Below, in pieces: positions 10,597 through 22,554 of a stretch of 64,000 bases of DNA. Numbering within the stretch: position 1 is the stretch's first letter; every line of letters begins with the position of its first letter. Location of the stretch: contig JAJKFH010001512.1 of the NCBI GenBank assembly GCA_023333565.1, forward strand, positions 186,001 to 250,000. The letters are read 5' to 3'. Under the pieces are notes generated by a model, which made no database searches, had not been told where the DNA came from, and was given only the letters and a program-made list of their open reading frames with translations. This DNA comes from Puffinus mauretanicus (Eukaryota > Chordata > Aves > Procellariiformes > Procellariidae). Position numbers and translations under genes: made by a program.

Positions 10597-12010
10597 GGAC
10601 CCGGCCAAGCCCCGAAGGGATCCCCGCCTCTCCCCACCTCCCTCCCCCCGGGCCGTCGCGGGGGGGCTCCGGCACCGTCAGCGGCGGGAGCGAGCGGCGC
10701 CCGGGGCGGGCTGAGCCGTCCCCGCCGCCCGGGGCAGCGCAGGGCGCCGGGCACCGCTCCCCGCTGCTCCCGCGGGGTGAGACCCCCCCTGCAGAGGAGG
10801 GCGAGTTAGGAAGGTGGTCCCATCCTTGCCCGCTTTGCACGCAGAGGACCCTGTACAGTTTGCTCTTGCCTTACAACGCCGCTGCCCTCCGTCTCCCACC
10901 GCTTCGGTTTGAACCGCATCCTCAGAGCGCTTTAAAAAAACAAACAAACAAAAAACCCCAACAAAACAAACAAGAAAAACTGTCTAATTGCATTAATTAA
11001 CCCCAATACGCAACTCCCGGCTCGCCTGCGTGCGGCGGCAGCAGGGCTGTCTGGGGGTGGGGTGGGGATTACAGGGAATTTGGTCTTTAGAAACGAAAAG
11101 CCGTACTTCCAGCGGAAAAAAATCTGCTTTATTACAGGCAGAAGTATCAAAATGCGCGTCTAAGGGAGAATAAATATAGTCCGGGTGTGTTATATAGAAA
11201 CACACGTGAATTGTTTGCATAAACGCGCGGGTTTGCGCGAATGTACAGTATATGCGTATGACATATATGTACCCGTAGGCACACATTTATGAAGGCACGT
11301 ACTACATTTTTGCGCGGTTATATATAAAATATACATATACGTATGCACATGCACGTATTTAGCAATACGCATTATTTTACCTTTTATCATATACAGTATT
11401 TGTGTTCGTGTGTTTATATATACCCAGCTACCCAAATGTATGCGCGTATACATGCAATATAGTACTGGATGTGTGGATATAAATATATACTCAGATAAAG
11501 GTGTATATACACGTGTTTGTATACGTCCATATATACATACTCATATGTATGTTCATGCCTATATTTTGGTACAGGTAAATGCAATTCGTATAATTCCGTA
11601 CACGCTTTCGTTTGTGCTAATATACGTGTATTTGTACACAAATTTTCCTTCTCCTACTAATACAGAATTATAGTGATACGTTTCGTAGCATGTGCTGAGA
11701 TAACTCCCGTATAATACTAAATGCTCTTGGTTAATATTAAGAAATGTCGTCATCCTTCTCAACAGAATAAATAGGGTGAAAGTAAATATGCCTAAACATG
11801 CGATTTTCTCTGCTCTTTTCGGGTTATTTACAGCTTCAGGGAAGCGCTCGGTGCATGACCGCAAACTCCACGCACACAATTTCTTTGTTTAATATCTCGG
11901 TGTTTCAAGGCAGTAGCGGGTCGGCTCGCACAGCCCCCGCAGCAGCGTCGCGTTTAAACCTTCCTGTAAACCCCAAGAAGCCTCTCAAAGGGCGAATAAA
12001 CTCCAAAACA
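10597..12010 (+). other. HOXB13: HOXB13 3' UTR and flank with candidate poly(A) signals
   Basis: After the TGA at 10594-10596, GC-rich sequence gives way near 10930 to AT-rich DNA. AATAAA hexamers at 11169-11174, 11766-11771 and 11995-12000 are candidate polyadenylation signals. Which one is used cannot be told from sequence. The human gene has a 3' UTR of roughly 2 kb, which would favour one of the later signals, but that comparison is from memory. No other gene is seen here. Confidence 0.45.
11190..11660. repeat. Alternating purine-pyrimidine AT-rich tract (degenerate)
   Basis: Nearly 500 bp dominated by TATA, ACGTAT, GCGTAT, CACGTA and TGTATA motifs, so that purines and pyrimidines alternate over long stretches. 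It is not a clean tandem array; it looks like an old, scrambled (TA/CG/TG)n microsatellite. CpG is retained within strongly AT-rich DNA. It overlaps the presumed HOXB13 3' UTR or immediate 3' flank. Confidence 0.55.
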
Positions 12011-12319
12011 CCGTTTCCACAACCAAAAAATTGCTTTTTTCCCCCTGACTTTTCTTTCTTTTACAAATTCGAAGCATTAAACTGCAGCGTGCCCTGAATA
12101 ATGATAATTTCAAATAGTGATTTTGTTCTTGTTTAATAACGTATTTATTGAACATTTTAGGCTTGGGCAGGCTCTGGCTTCCAGCAGGTTCCCGGCGGGG
12201 AGCGGAGCAAAGCCAGGCGCGGTTTCCCCGGTTTTTTCCCCGTTTTTCCCCGTTTTCCCCAGATATTTTCTCCCTGCGCTTTGCAGGAGGTGCCGGCGGC
12301 ACCCCGGGGTGCAGCCTTT

Positions 12320-12490
12320 CCCCGCCTGGGCGGGCGTCACTCGCCTGTGACGTCACGCGTGACGCCAGAAGCTCCGGGAGGGGAACAGCCAATGGCGCTC
12401 GGGCTGAGCGTTCCGAGCGGTGACGTAAGCGGGGGCGGTAGGGCAGACGTCATAAATCCCGCCCCATGCGGGGGGAGCCGTCGGGGCTGC
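12320..12490 (+). promoter_or_regulatory. Orphan CpG promoter with clustered CRE sites
   Basis: About 1.75 kb past the HOXB13 stop lies a compact promoter-like block. It has a full CRE (TGACGTCA, 12348-12355), a CGTGACGCC variant immediately after it, a CCAAT box at 12389-12393, TGACGTAA at 12421-12428, a GC box at about 12431-12438, an inverted CRE-type GACGTCAT at 12446-12453, and an overlapping CATAAAT TATA-like element followed by CCCGCCCC. The order suggests + strand initiation near 12480. No protein-coding frame follows. Mammals carry PRAC1 and PRAC2/HOXB-AS5 transcription units just beyond HOXB13, and this could be the promoter of a comparable non-coding transcript. That identity is inference; the motifs are directly visible. 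Confidence 0.5.
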
Positions 12491-12636
12491 GGGGAGGCTC
12501 CGCGACGGCCGCTCCGGTCCAAAAAGAGAAGAAAAAAAAAAAAAAAAAAAAAGGAGGAAAAGGGGCAATGCGGACACCGTGAGCACAGAAGCGCGTAGGT
12601 AACCGCGCGGCTCCGCGTGTGCAGGCCAAACGCGGG

Positions 12637-12702
12637 CTATAGGTTCCCATGCTCGCCTATAACGCTCGCCTATAGGGTCCCGTGCTCGTCTATAACGCTC
12701 CC
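12637..12702 (+). repeat. 33-bp tandem duplication with CTATA motifs
   Basis: Two adjacent 33-bp copies, 12637-12669 and 12670-12702, differ at only a few positions. Each starts with CTATAGG and contains a second CTATAACGCTC, giving four evenly spaced CTATA elements about 150-210 bp past the CRE-rich promoter block. This is either a recent duplication or repeated protein-binding sites. Confidence 0.8.
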
Positions 12703-12709
12703 CCGGCCC

Positions 12710-13680
12710 CTGGCAGCGGTGCTGGGTCCCCCGGCCGCTGCAGCACTGGCGGTCGTGCAGGGACCGGTTACACTTTGCTCTTCCCAATACTGATTCTGCT
12801 CTGAATTACTCGGCTTTGAACCAATCCGGGTTTATTTTCTTGATTTCTGGCCCGGAGGGAAGATCCCGGCCCCGAGTCCAGGCGGCACCGGCCGGACCCG
12901 CCGTTCCCCCGCGCTAGAAAGCGGCTGGGGATGTTTGTCTGGCTTTACTGAACGGGCGGATGGATGGAAAGCTCAAAATCTGCTTTTCTTTCCCCCTGTG
13001 TTACCAATACTGACCCTTCTCGCCCTGATTTCGGTGTGTCTGTAGGGGCCGCAAAGCAGAAGCAGCTTTACCGGATAGGAGGAAGAACCCTCGGACGTCC
13101 CCCAAAGAAAAGCAAATAATCCAACAAAATAAAAGAAATCCCGTTGTGGTCTCCCATGGCCCGTATCTGAGCGCGACTTCAAAAATAAACCCCGTCTGTT
13201 CACGGGTTTGGAAAGGGACGCTCCTCTTAAAGCTCCCCCCTATGGCACGGTAAGGGTTAATCCTTTTAGTGAGATCTTTCTTTTTCCCATCCTTTCCCCC
13301 CCACACACCCCCCGAGATCTTTCCCCGATGTCCCCAAACCCGCACTGGACCTGCTGGAAACCCCCAGACACCTCCACCCCAGTTAGCATCCCCGCTCCAG
13401 TGGGAAACTGGACTGAAACTGGGAGACGTGACACCCCCCTCCCCCGCCCCCAATCCCTGTCCTCAGCTCCAGCCCCGAATCCGAGGCGGAAAATGCAGAT
13501 GGGAAGGGGAGGAGGAGAGTCTCGGGGAGAGCTGTAAAACCTTTACACGGCGGCCTCAGCAAAGGGCGAGAAAGGCCCGACATCCTCGTAAAACGCCGGG
13601 AAGGAGCCGCTGCCGGGGGGCGCCGGGCCAGGTGAAGGCTCCCGCCCCCTCCCTTTGCCGTTGAACTTGAAACTCAGAAA
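12710..13680. other. Intergenic, no gene recognised
   Basis: Moderately GC-rich DNA with retained CpG. Frames are short or shadow each other on opposite strands, and none shows a domain. No RNA gene seen. Confidence 0.5.
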
Positions 13681-13684
13681 ACCT

Positions 13685-13813
13685 GGGGCAGAGCAGCCCC
13701 AAAACCCGGGGCAGAGCAGTCCAAAACGTGGGGCAGAGCAGCCCCAAAACCCGGGGCAGAGCAGCCCAAAACGTGGGGCAGAGCAGCCCCAAAACCCGCG
13801 GCAGAGCAGCCCT
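13685..13813 (+). repeat. Minisatellite with 45-bp higher-order unit
   Basis: Tandem copies of a unit beginning GGGGCAGAGCAG alternate between a 23-bp form ending CCCCAAAACCC and a 22-bp form ending CCAAAACGT. Units start at 13685, 13708, 13730, 13753, 13775 and 13798 (last partial). The alternation means the array grew by duplicating a 45-bp dimer. Apparent reading frames across it are repeat artefacts. Confidence 0.85.
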
Positions 13814-13960
13814 AGGAGGTCCCAGGAGGGCGGTGGGGTGGAGGGGGGTCTGGTTTGGTTTTAGGAAGAAAATTGCCTTTAAAACAGAGTCACTGGAGAG
13901 GCATCTTCATCCGCCAGCCGCCCTGCCCCGAGGTGGGGCACACACCACGCTGACATCTCT

Positions 13961-14085
13961 TCTTCTCTTCTCTTCTCTTCTCTTCTCTTCTCTTCTCTTC
14001 TCTTCTCTTCTCTTCTCTTCTCTTCTCTTCTCTTCTCTTCTCTTCTCTTCTCTTCTCTTCTCTTCTCTTCTCTTCTCTTCTCTTC
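13961..14085 (+). repeat. (TCTTC)25 microsatellite
   Basis: Twenty-five uninterrupted copies of the pentanucleotide TCTTC, with imperfect TCTCT extensions on both sides (about 13955-14105). The strand is pure pyrimidine, so the duplex is a long homopurine-homopyrimidine tract able in principle to form triplex (H-DNA). The apparent Leu-Leu-Phe-Ser-Ser protein frame is an artefact of the repeat. Confidence 0.95.
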
Positions 14086-14105
14086 TCTCTCTTCTCTTTT
14101 TTTCC

Positions 14106-17100
14106 CTCCTTTGTTTTTCCCCTAAATCAAATTAAAATGTACCAAAGATCCACCTACGAACTTAAGCACGGCAGAAACAAGCGCAGTGGGAACACCTCTC
14201 CGAGTCCTTCCTTCACGCCTCCCCCCCTTCCCCAGCCTTTGACTCCTTTCTTTTGTTCAAGTTCATGCCCACTGCACAAAGTGTCTGGACTGCTTTTTTT
14301 TTTCTTCCCCTTTCCCCTTCAAAGGATTTTGTCATTGAACTTGAGCCCACGTTGTAAACATTCTTGGGACTTACAAGCATCTTGACGGGATGTCATTAAC
14401 AGGGACCTCAGAAAGACTCTCTGTCTTTCCCTGCTTCGCTTTCAGCAGAATCAAAGGTACATTTTTTACGTCCTCACTCCATTTGTTTCCTAATCTGAGT
14501 CCAAAAATAAAATACAGTGTAAAAGGGAGCTCTGCGTCTCTTTCTTTTTAATTTTTTTATTATTATTATTTTTTCAAATCCTAAGACGACGTGATCTCTT
14601 AGTGTGTGTGCTGCTGTACATCACCATGTAATTTTAGACCTGTAAACAAAACAGGAAAACTCCTCATTGTAGTTACATCCAATAAATTTAAAACGAAATT
14701 CGTTACTCTAAAGCACTGCCAGGGAAATGCCTTTTCGATACATTACAGAGTTACACTCTGTACAAAGGCAAAATTTAATTAATTTTCCATGGAATCAATG
14801 TTATCTTTCTCTGCTAGATGACTTAATTGCTTTTTATAAAATTAAAAAAAAAAAAAAAAAAAAGAAGATTAAACAGGTTTATTGTTTGCAAGCAGACTTG
14901 CCATGGATGGGTCTCACGCCACTCTGGAAGTGCCATTGGGATGAAATATTCCCTAAACAGCAACTAAAGCATTCTTCCCGTTAGGGTTTTTGCTCTGATC
15001 TACAGAAGTAAGCGTCCAAGTGAGAAATATTTCCATTTTCCGAGCTGAAATTTAATACAGTCATGGTTTTCTAATGGGTTTTTGTTCATTCACACTCAAA
15101 ACCATTTCATTCCTACTGCAGAGAACCGTGTGCTGAATGTTAATGTCCACTGTAAGACTGTGAAATATCCGCATTATAGATCCGGGTGCGATTTTCTGTT
15201 GCAACCAAAAGACGAAGAAAAAGGGGCTCTTTTCAATTCCTTTCAAGCACCGTTTTGTCTTTATTCTGATGGCTAAACACTTTTTTTTTTCTTTTTTTTT
15301 TTTTCCTTAAAGGACGATAAATGAACAACCCGAGGCTGCCCATTTGCATTTCGCCGCATCCCTCAGCCTCCGTCACCCTCTTCGGCATCAATTTGCGTGT
15401 AAGAAAGTGCAAGAAAGAGGCGATTCCTCCTGCTCTCGTCCGGGCAGGAGGAGAAACCAGAGGCCGGCGCAGAAATGAGGGGGAAAAGCCCGATTTGTTT
15501 AGTCCCGCAAATCTTTGCTCCGGCTGAGGCTGCACCCCCCGAGGACGCCGGACCCGACCCGCCGGGAGCGGCTGCGGCCCCGAGGACAGGCTATGGGAGG
15601 AGGGAAAAATCACTTTTAAAGCACAATTTTACCTAGAAACAGAAAAGCCCTGGCTGCACCCGAGCTCACCTTGCAAGCGTCTCCTGTCCCCTTCAATAAT
15701 TTGCAGCCCGATATATTTTTTACAGCACCTGTAGGATTTTCCCTGAACACCCAAGGCTGAAAGACTTTTTTTGTTTGGTTTTTTTTTTGAGGATGCACCC
15801 ACTTGCTTTTAATTTTTATAAGCAAGTGAGAAAGCCTCTCTGTACGGCCACCGGAAGGGTACTACCTAATGAAGAAAAATACATGGAAATCAGTGTGTCG
15901 GTTATTATACGGGGGGTTTTGCACAAAGAAGGGAAAGAAAATCCTGGTGGTGCTTATCTTCAGTTGCATAAAGCAACTGAATTAAAGAATCTGTTGCTTT
16001 TTAATGTCATTAATTCCTGACCGATGCATAGGTATGAGGGTAGCGAGGGGGCTTGGGCCACTGAGGGACAGAATACTTGGTGTGTGCGGTGGCCAGAAGA
16101 AAACCAGGTCCCACCTGGGTCACCTTCCAGGGACCATTTATCAGCGTATCAAAAAGATTTTATTTACTAAAATTCAACCCCAACTCGCCCTCGCACAGCC
16201 CTGAAACCATAAGGGGCCCATCCTGGGTCTGCAACCCAGAAACCAGGTACAGCCAAGAATATCAAAAGTGAAAGGGAATGAGGTGTGGAAATGTCAGGGA
16301 CAGACCCAAGCCTGTAAAAAAGGAGTCGATACGGAGCTTACAGCAACGCTGAGCTGCCGAAAATGGAAACCGAGCGTACGGGCTTTCATATCTGCTTCCC
16401 ACTGAAATGCACTGAAATGCTGGAGAGGGATGGAAATGGGAGGGATGGAAGCAGAGACAGGTCTGTGTTTGCATGCTTATGTTTCAGTAGCACTCGATGA
16501 TTTATTTAAAAAAAAGAAGTAACCTGGACTCACGGCTTCATTTCCTCATTAAAGTCTCAGTTTAGCAGGGTACTTCAGTGACAGCTTGAAGCAGGTGAAT
16601 GAGACACAGGAGCTTAATCTGGCTTAAAACCAGCCCTTTCTGGGACATGGGGCTTCTAAGGTTGTCCTCCAGCATCGCACGCAGCCGCAATGGTCGTGGT
16701 AGCTGCCGGTGTAAATAACTGAGGTTGCTGGGATGGTCATTGCTCACCTGAAGGGCTGTTAGCTGATGAGGGAAAGGAGGAGAACGTTTCTGGCTTGGAA
16801 AATCCCATCAGGAAAAGGCTAGTTGGAAGAAATATCTTCCTGAAAAAAAATTGTCTTTATTAAAACAGCTATATGCCTTCATCTTGCTTCCCCTCCCCCT
16901 CAAAAGAATGAAGTGATATAAAAGAAATTTCCTTTTGCTTTAGCATCACTGGCTCAGGTACCTGCATACACATTCTCAACCACACACCAAGCCAGGACAT
17001 TTTATAAAATTTATCAGAAACATAAGCATTGCTTTGGCTTTCCTGGAAAAATAATAACCATATTCTTTTCTCACATATTTTGTTTTTTTAGCAGTTTACC

Positions 17101-20100
17101 ACATGAAACAGGAGAGGCAGGAAGTGGAATGTAACTAAATTATGTTAAATGCCATTTTTCCTGCACTGTGAAATGCTTGAACACACTGGGGCTCAGTCAG
17201 TGTTGGGAGCAACATCTTCCAGCTTCTGTCCAGGGCAGAAGATCTAAATATGCACCGAAAAGCCGGGAGCTGTGTTGAGGTGCAGCTCATTTGGCCTTGC
17301 TGAGCACACATGGCCCTGAGGATGAGGGTGAGCCTTTCCTTCTGCAGGGCTGCCTGAGCGCAATACCTCTCCCCGTCGCTCTCTTCAGCTCCTGAGCTTC
17401 TGTCGGTGTAAATCACTAGCAATTCCCCTAAAGTGCACCAGCAAAATTGTGCAGTCCTTTGCATTGGTTAAAGTTCAAAGCAATCTCCTCAAATTTAGTG
17501 TGGGGGAGACTGGGACCATCATTTCATGCACATTTGCGAGGAATGAAGCAGAGCCTTTCTACAGCATGAGCCATTATTTTATGTCACCTTATTATGGCTT
17601 CGATTTGTCCCTCCACAATATCCCTCGGTTGACACTGCTGAAACACTGACCCGATGCTGCAGATCCACTGGGGATGGAGCTGTTGCTTCCTCCCACAGCA
17701 ACTGAGATTCCTTCTCCTACAGCGGATTTCTCTGCCTCTTCTCTCCATCTGTCCTGTGCAAGCAGTGGCCTATTAAGACAATGTCTTTCAGATGGACAAG
17801 AGATTCGTGACCTGCAATAGCTAAAGTAGCATGTGCTCTTGTGTTCTTTCATATGTGCACCCAGAAACGGTCCCCATGGGCCTGTGAAGATGAGGCTGAG
17901 CCAGACAGTTGAGAAAGAAGTGGGAATTCATGGCTTCACAACTTGTTCTCTTTATCCACCAAGAAATTTTGCCTTGGAAGAAGAGGAATTTGATCATGGT
18001 TTTTGGACATCCAGAAATATGGAACAAAGGAAAGTAGGAATAGATTAACTCCATGGAGGTCGGTGAGCCTGATGTATTTGGGACATGCTGGGACCTCCTA
18101 CACACGAGCCAGCTATACACAGAGTACACAGGCAGCGAGCCCAGTGCCCTCAGACGTGCTGCTTGGTCCGTGACCTCCTCTTTGTGCGGGGGATTTCCAA
18201 GCTGCGACCGTCCTTCCTTCCTCTCCTTCCTCCAACACTAACTTCCTCCCATGTTTTGGATGCTCGTTTTTTAACCCTGGAGAATGTTTGCTAGTGCAAA
18301 ATATTTCCTCACCTCTGAACTTGAAATGCATTGTGGCAAACACGTTGCAATCCGCTGTGTACTGGTCCTCCAGCAGCACAAGCGGCTGAGCTGGGCTACC
18401 CACGGGGACCATTTGCTGGGCTAATGCTTCTACCGGTGTCACACAGACACAAAGCGCAGATCGGTTGTTAAGTCAGATGCCTTTACCATCTCATCATTTC
18501 TCGCCTATGATATTCCTCAAGAGTCTGCGTGAACTCTTGGATGCTGGTGCTGAGAATATACAAGTTCCTGATTCAGGGCGCAGCACACAAACTGCCCGCA
18601 TGGTTTTGGCTAATTGATATTTTTTTTTTAATTTTTAATACGCTTTAGTACCTTCACCTATATGTAAAAAAACAGCCATAGAGAGTTTAATCATTAGAAA
18701 CAATATGTAAACTGATGTGCTTGATTAAATTTAACAATGTGTGTAAAGCCATAAAGGCCAGTGCTGAGCTAGAAGAGACAGGCAGGTGCTTCTTGTTAAA
18801 ATTCCTCTGCTGAATTACATGGCAGGTTGGGGTGAGTTTCCTGTCATTTGATGGCTCACCCTTTTTGCAACAACCATCTATCTCCCCCAAGATTATAAAA
18901 TAGTGCTTAACATCTCTGTATTTCTTGAATATACTTTTGAATAATGACATTTTTCTTCTTTCTAAATATATCAGCCTATCCCAGATCTCAGATTATTTTC
19001 CTGAAAAGATCTGATCCTTATATATATGGCCCTAAACAATTATTTTGTTCCTATTTCTCCCTCCAAGAAGGCAGGCACCAGCATTTAACACTGAGATAGC
19101 TTCAGTGTATTTTTCCAGAACCATCAGAAACAATTTTCCCACCTCCAGCCGTTCACAGCAGCGTCTTTCCCAGCCCTGGGACCTTCCTCCCCACTGACGT
19201 TAAAAGAGAAAGTGCTTTTGTGTAAACGGGGAAACAAGCACTGTGGTGTTGCAGCTCCTCAGACATAAGGTTTTCACAAGCAAAGGAAGGTCAGTGGTAT
19301 TTTTATGGGAATCCCTGGTTAATGTATGTTGCCGTCTCTGATAAAGACCCTTGTTTTTCTATTCCTATTTTCATGAACTGCCTCACTCCCTAGTCCCGAG
19401 CGCCCCGTAACTTAGGAGGGTTTTCAAAAGAAACATGAAGGTTTGTACACGGCGGCAAATGTGCCTCAGGTACAGACTCTCCCGAGCAGACTAAAGAACC
19501 GGGATCTAAATAAATGTTTACATAAAAATCACACACCTTAAGCTTTATGGTACCTTATGGCTCTGTCTGCGGTCTGGGCAGGAGATGCAAGGCGGGGGGT
19601 GTTTAGGTGCACCCTGCACAGCCCTAAGCACAGCCCAATGCACTGCCAGGGGAAGCGTAAGAGACCCAGGCACTGGTCTTGCTGGCCAGATGGGACGGGG
19701 AATGGCTGGAGCCAAGCAGGCTGCTGCCCTCAGCTCCGCTGGCAGGCGAGGAGGGGGCTGATGAAGCCCCCAGGGCTGGGAATCTCAGCTGAGGCTTTTA
19801 GAAGAACCTTGGGGAAATCAGTGTGTGTTTTTAACTGGCAACCAGAGAGATTCTGGTCTCAACCTTATCACTTTGTTCTCATTAATAAATGGGCTTTTCC
19901 TCCACAATGACTCAGCTCAGTGCAAATGAAAAAAAAGGACAAAGCTCATTCCTACAGCCCCGCGCAGTCCCAGTTCTGAGAGGAAAGGGAGAGTCAGGCA
20001 TAACAAGCCCTTCTCTGCGCTCTATCAGTCCCTGAGTCTGGATAGCTTATGGTAAAGTGTGAGAGCACTTTTCCTCACGCTTATGCTTATTCTGCTTTAC

Positions 20101-22550
20101 CCCTTCAGTCTGAATTTGGCTGCGTTGAGAACAACAGGCACCTGGGAATCGCAGTTCTCCTAACCCATCTGCATGGTGCTTTCCGTGCCCTGGGCCAAGC
20201 CCCCACCACTGTAAATCAGTGGAGATAGTATTTTTCAACACAAACCATTGAACCACCCTCAATTTTTTTACTTCTGATTTCCCACGTGCTCTTTTTTTTT
20301 GTTGCTAAATCTACTGCTGAGCCTATGCCTGAGCTGCCGGTGTTGGGACACCAGCCACCCAGTTTCCTGCCCCTCTCCCAAGTTCCCCGTCACCATCAGT
20401 CCGTAGAGGATGTGAAATCTGGAGCGAGATTCCAGGGCTCATAGCCTCCATTCCTGCTGATGCAGCTCTATTTATTGCCAGTCCCATGTCCTTTCTTGGA
20501 GTGCTTTTGGCAGTCTTTTCCTACATCTGCGCTCAACCATCATTCAGGCACATTCCACTAAACCTAGGGTTACACAAATGCATGAAACAACGCGAGACGT
20601 ACGGAGCAGAACTGGAAACGCACTGAAGGCTCTCGGTATTTGTCACATCCCACCGCTGCCGCTACCTTCCTCTGTGCTCCACATCTTAAAATTCCACAAA
20701 GACGTAAAATAATTGAATTAGGAAATCTCCTTAATAAAATAATTGGAGGTTTTGAATTTGACTGTAGCTATTCTTTATCAAAATACTTTCCAGAACCAAG
20801 CTGGTTCTTCCCCTTCCCCACCCAAGTTTTAGAAGAAAAGGGGAACATTCAGGACTAGGATTTCTCAAAGACAAAAATAAATGTTGGCTTGTCTCTGTTC
20901 TCAGCATGAATTCAAAGCCCAAGACTGAGTGCTTTAAATAAAAATCCCAAGATTTGGTTTGCATTTGGTTTACGGCTTCTGCTGTAAAGGAATTAATGTA
21001 TTTCAGAAGACCCAAGAGCCCAATGGTTGGGGTGTACTACCCTGGGACTTGAGAGGTTTGAGCTGTACTTCTGGCTTTACCATCATCTCTAATTTTATTT
21101 CCACCTCTTACAGCCATTGTAAACTACGCGGAGATCTCTGTGGAACTTTGCTATATAAGGGCCAATGTCATTTATAGTCTAAGTTGCAAAGAAATCCTCC
21201 CAAATCTGCCTAGCATCTAGCTCGTCTGCCAGCAGCAGGCCAGAGGCACTGTGAAATATGGCAAACCTGTGGGGTCCTCCAGCCTGGCCGACAGCAGGGT
21301 TCGGAAAAAGGCTGAAGAGATGCTGTGTGAATGGGAGGCATTCCGTCGTGCTGGCTGGAGCACGAAGAATGGCTGCACGATGGACCAGGCCACCGAGAGC
21401 CTCGAGGTCCATCCACCTCGGAGGGCTGCTCTCTCCTAAAATGTAAACCTCTTTTAACTGTTGCCTTTAACCAGTCTCCGAAATCCAGCTTTCTCAGACC
21501 CTCCTTTCTCAGAATTCAAGGGGAAAAGGCCAGTTTGACAATGGCTCTTCTTGGCTCACCAGGCTGATGTGGGGCAAGGTCACCGATACCTGAGCAGCAA
21601 CCACAGACCTCAGCAAAACCCCACAGGAGAACAGGACTGATTTAATAAGTTTAGTTTCTAGACATAGACTTTATGAGGAATGCACTTTATTCCCACCTCT
21701 GCTGCAGGAATTAGGGCAGGAGTGTCTCTGGCTTTGCCCTTGCCCTGAGCAGAGCTGCATCGCTGGTGCTGAGCAGTGCGGAGGTGGTGGGTACAGGTCT
21801 GCCAGCCCCAGCCTCCAGCTCCTTGGGGGCTTCACGTTTCCACTCGTATGTCTGGCCACCTCCAAGAATAGTCCTGCATGGAAGGAAGGAGAAATTAGGA
21901 ATTAGGGATATCTGCTCAGCCAGATCTGTTGGGGTTTTTTTCTCCTGTCTCCCTGTTGGGTCTTAAAAAATAGAAAAACACACCACAGTCAGTGGGTGTT
22001 ACCACTTTTCCTCCTTATTTTTCTTTTTTTTTTACTTTTCCTTTTGCTGCAAATGTCAAATGCAAGCGGGACAAGAATTGAGATACCAAAATTCTTCAGG
22101 GGAACCTATGGACACTAGTTTCTCTGCTCTCTCCCCTCATGCTCCTGCGAACCTCTACCATGCCGGAGCATTTCTCACCCTTGTTGCTCACTTCACCATC
22201 AAACCCTCCTCTGAGAGCAGAAGGCCCCGGGCTCCTCTACACGATGGAGCCCCAGGATGATGCGTGGGGCCAAGTCCTCCCAAGCCCACCCCAAGGGTCC
22301 ATGCCCCCTCCCAGGCTCTGCCCGGGGGTGCTTGTGTGTGTCTGGCCCTTTTCACCTCTCGAGAAGCATCATTCAATCCAATAATGCTTTGGATATGAAT
22401 CAGGATCCCTTCCCCATCAGAGAGCCCATGGGCGCAGGGGCTGCCAAAACTGAGGGGGGCACAGCACCGGGGCAACCCTATTACCGGGTGGGGGTGTGTG
22501 TCACCTGGGGGGGGGCTGGATCTGACCCCCAGGGATAAAGCTGCCGAGAA
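14106..22550. other. HOXB13-HOXB9 intergenic DNA, first part, no gene recognised
   Basis: Mostly CpG-poor, mid-GC DNA from about 15.8 kb on. Frames are all below about 130 codons and none carries a recognisable domain. A CpG-richer patch lies at about 15420-15600. Poly-A or poly-T runs occur near 14848-14866 and 15280-15304. No tRNA, miRNA hairpin or clear transposon was recognised in this stretch. Confidence 0.5.
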
Positions 22551-22554
22551 TTAA

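Noticed and set aside
12500..14000. PRAC1 or PRAC2 coding sequence
   Set aside because: No frame resembled the human PRAC proteins; only a promoter-like block is supported.
13728..14135. Apparent 135-codon protein ending in Leu-Leu-Phe-Ser-Ser repeats
   Set aside because: It is created by the minisatellite and the TCTTC microsatellite.
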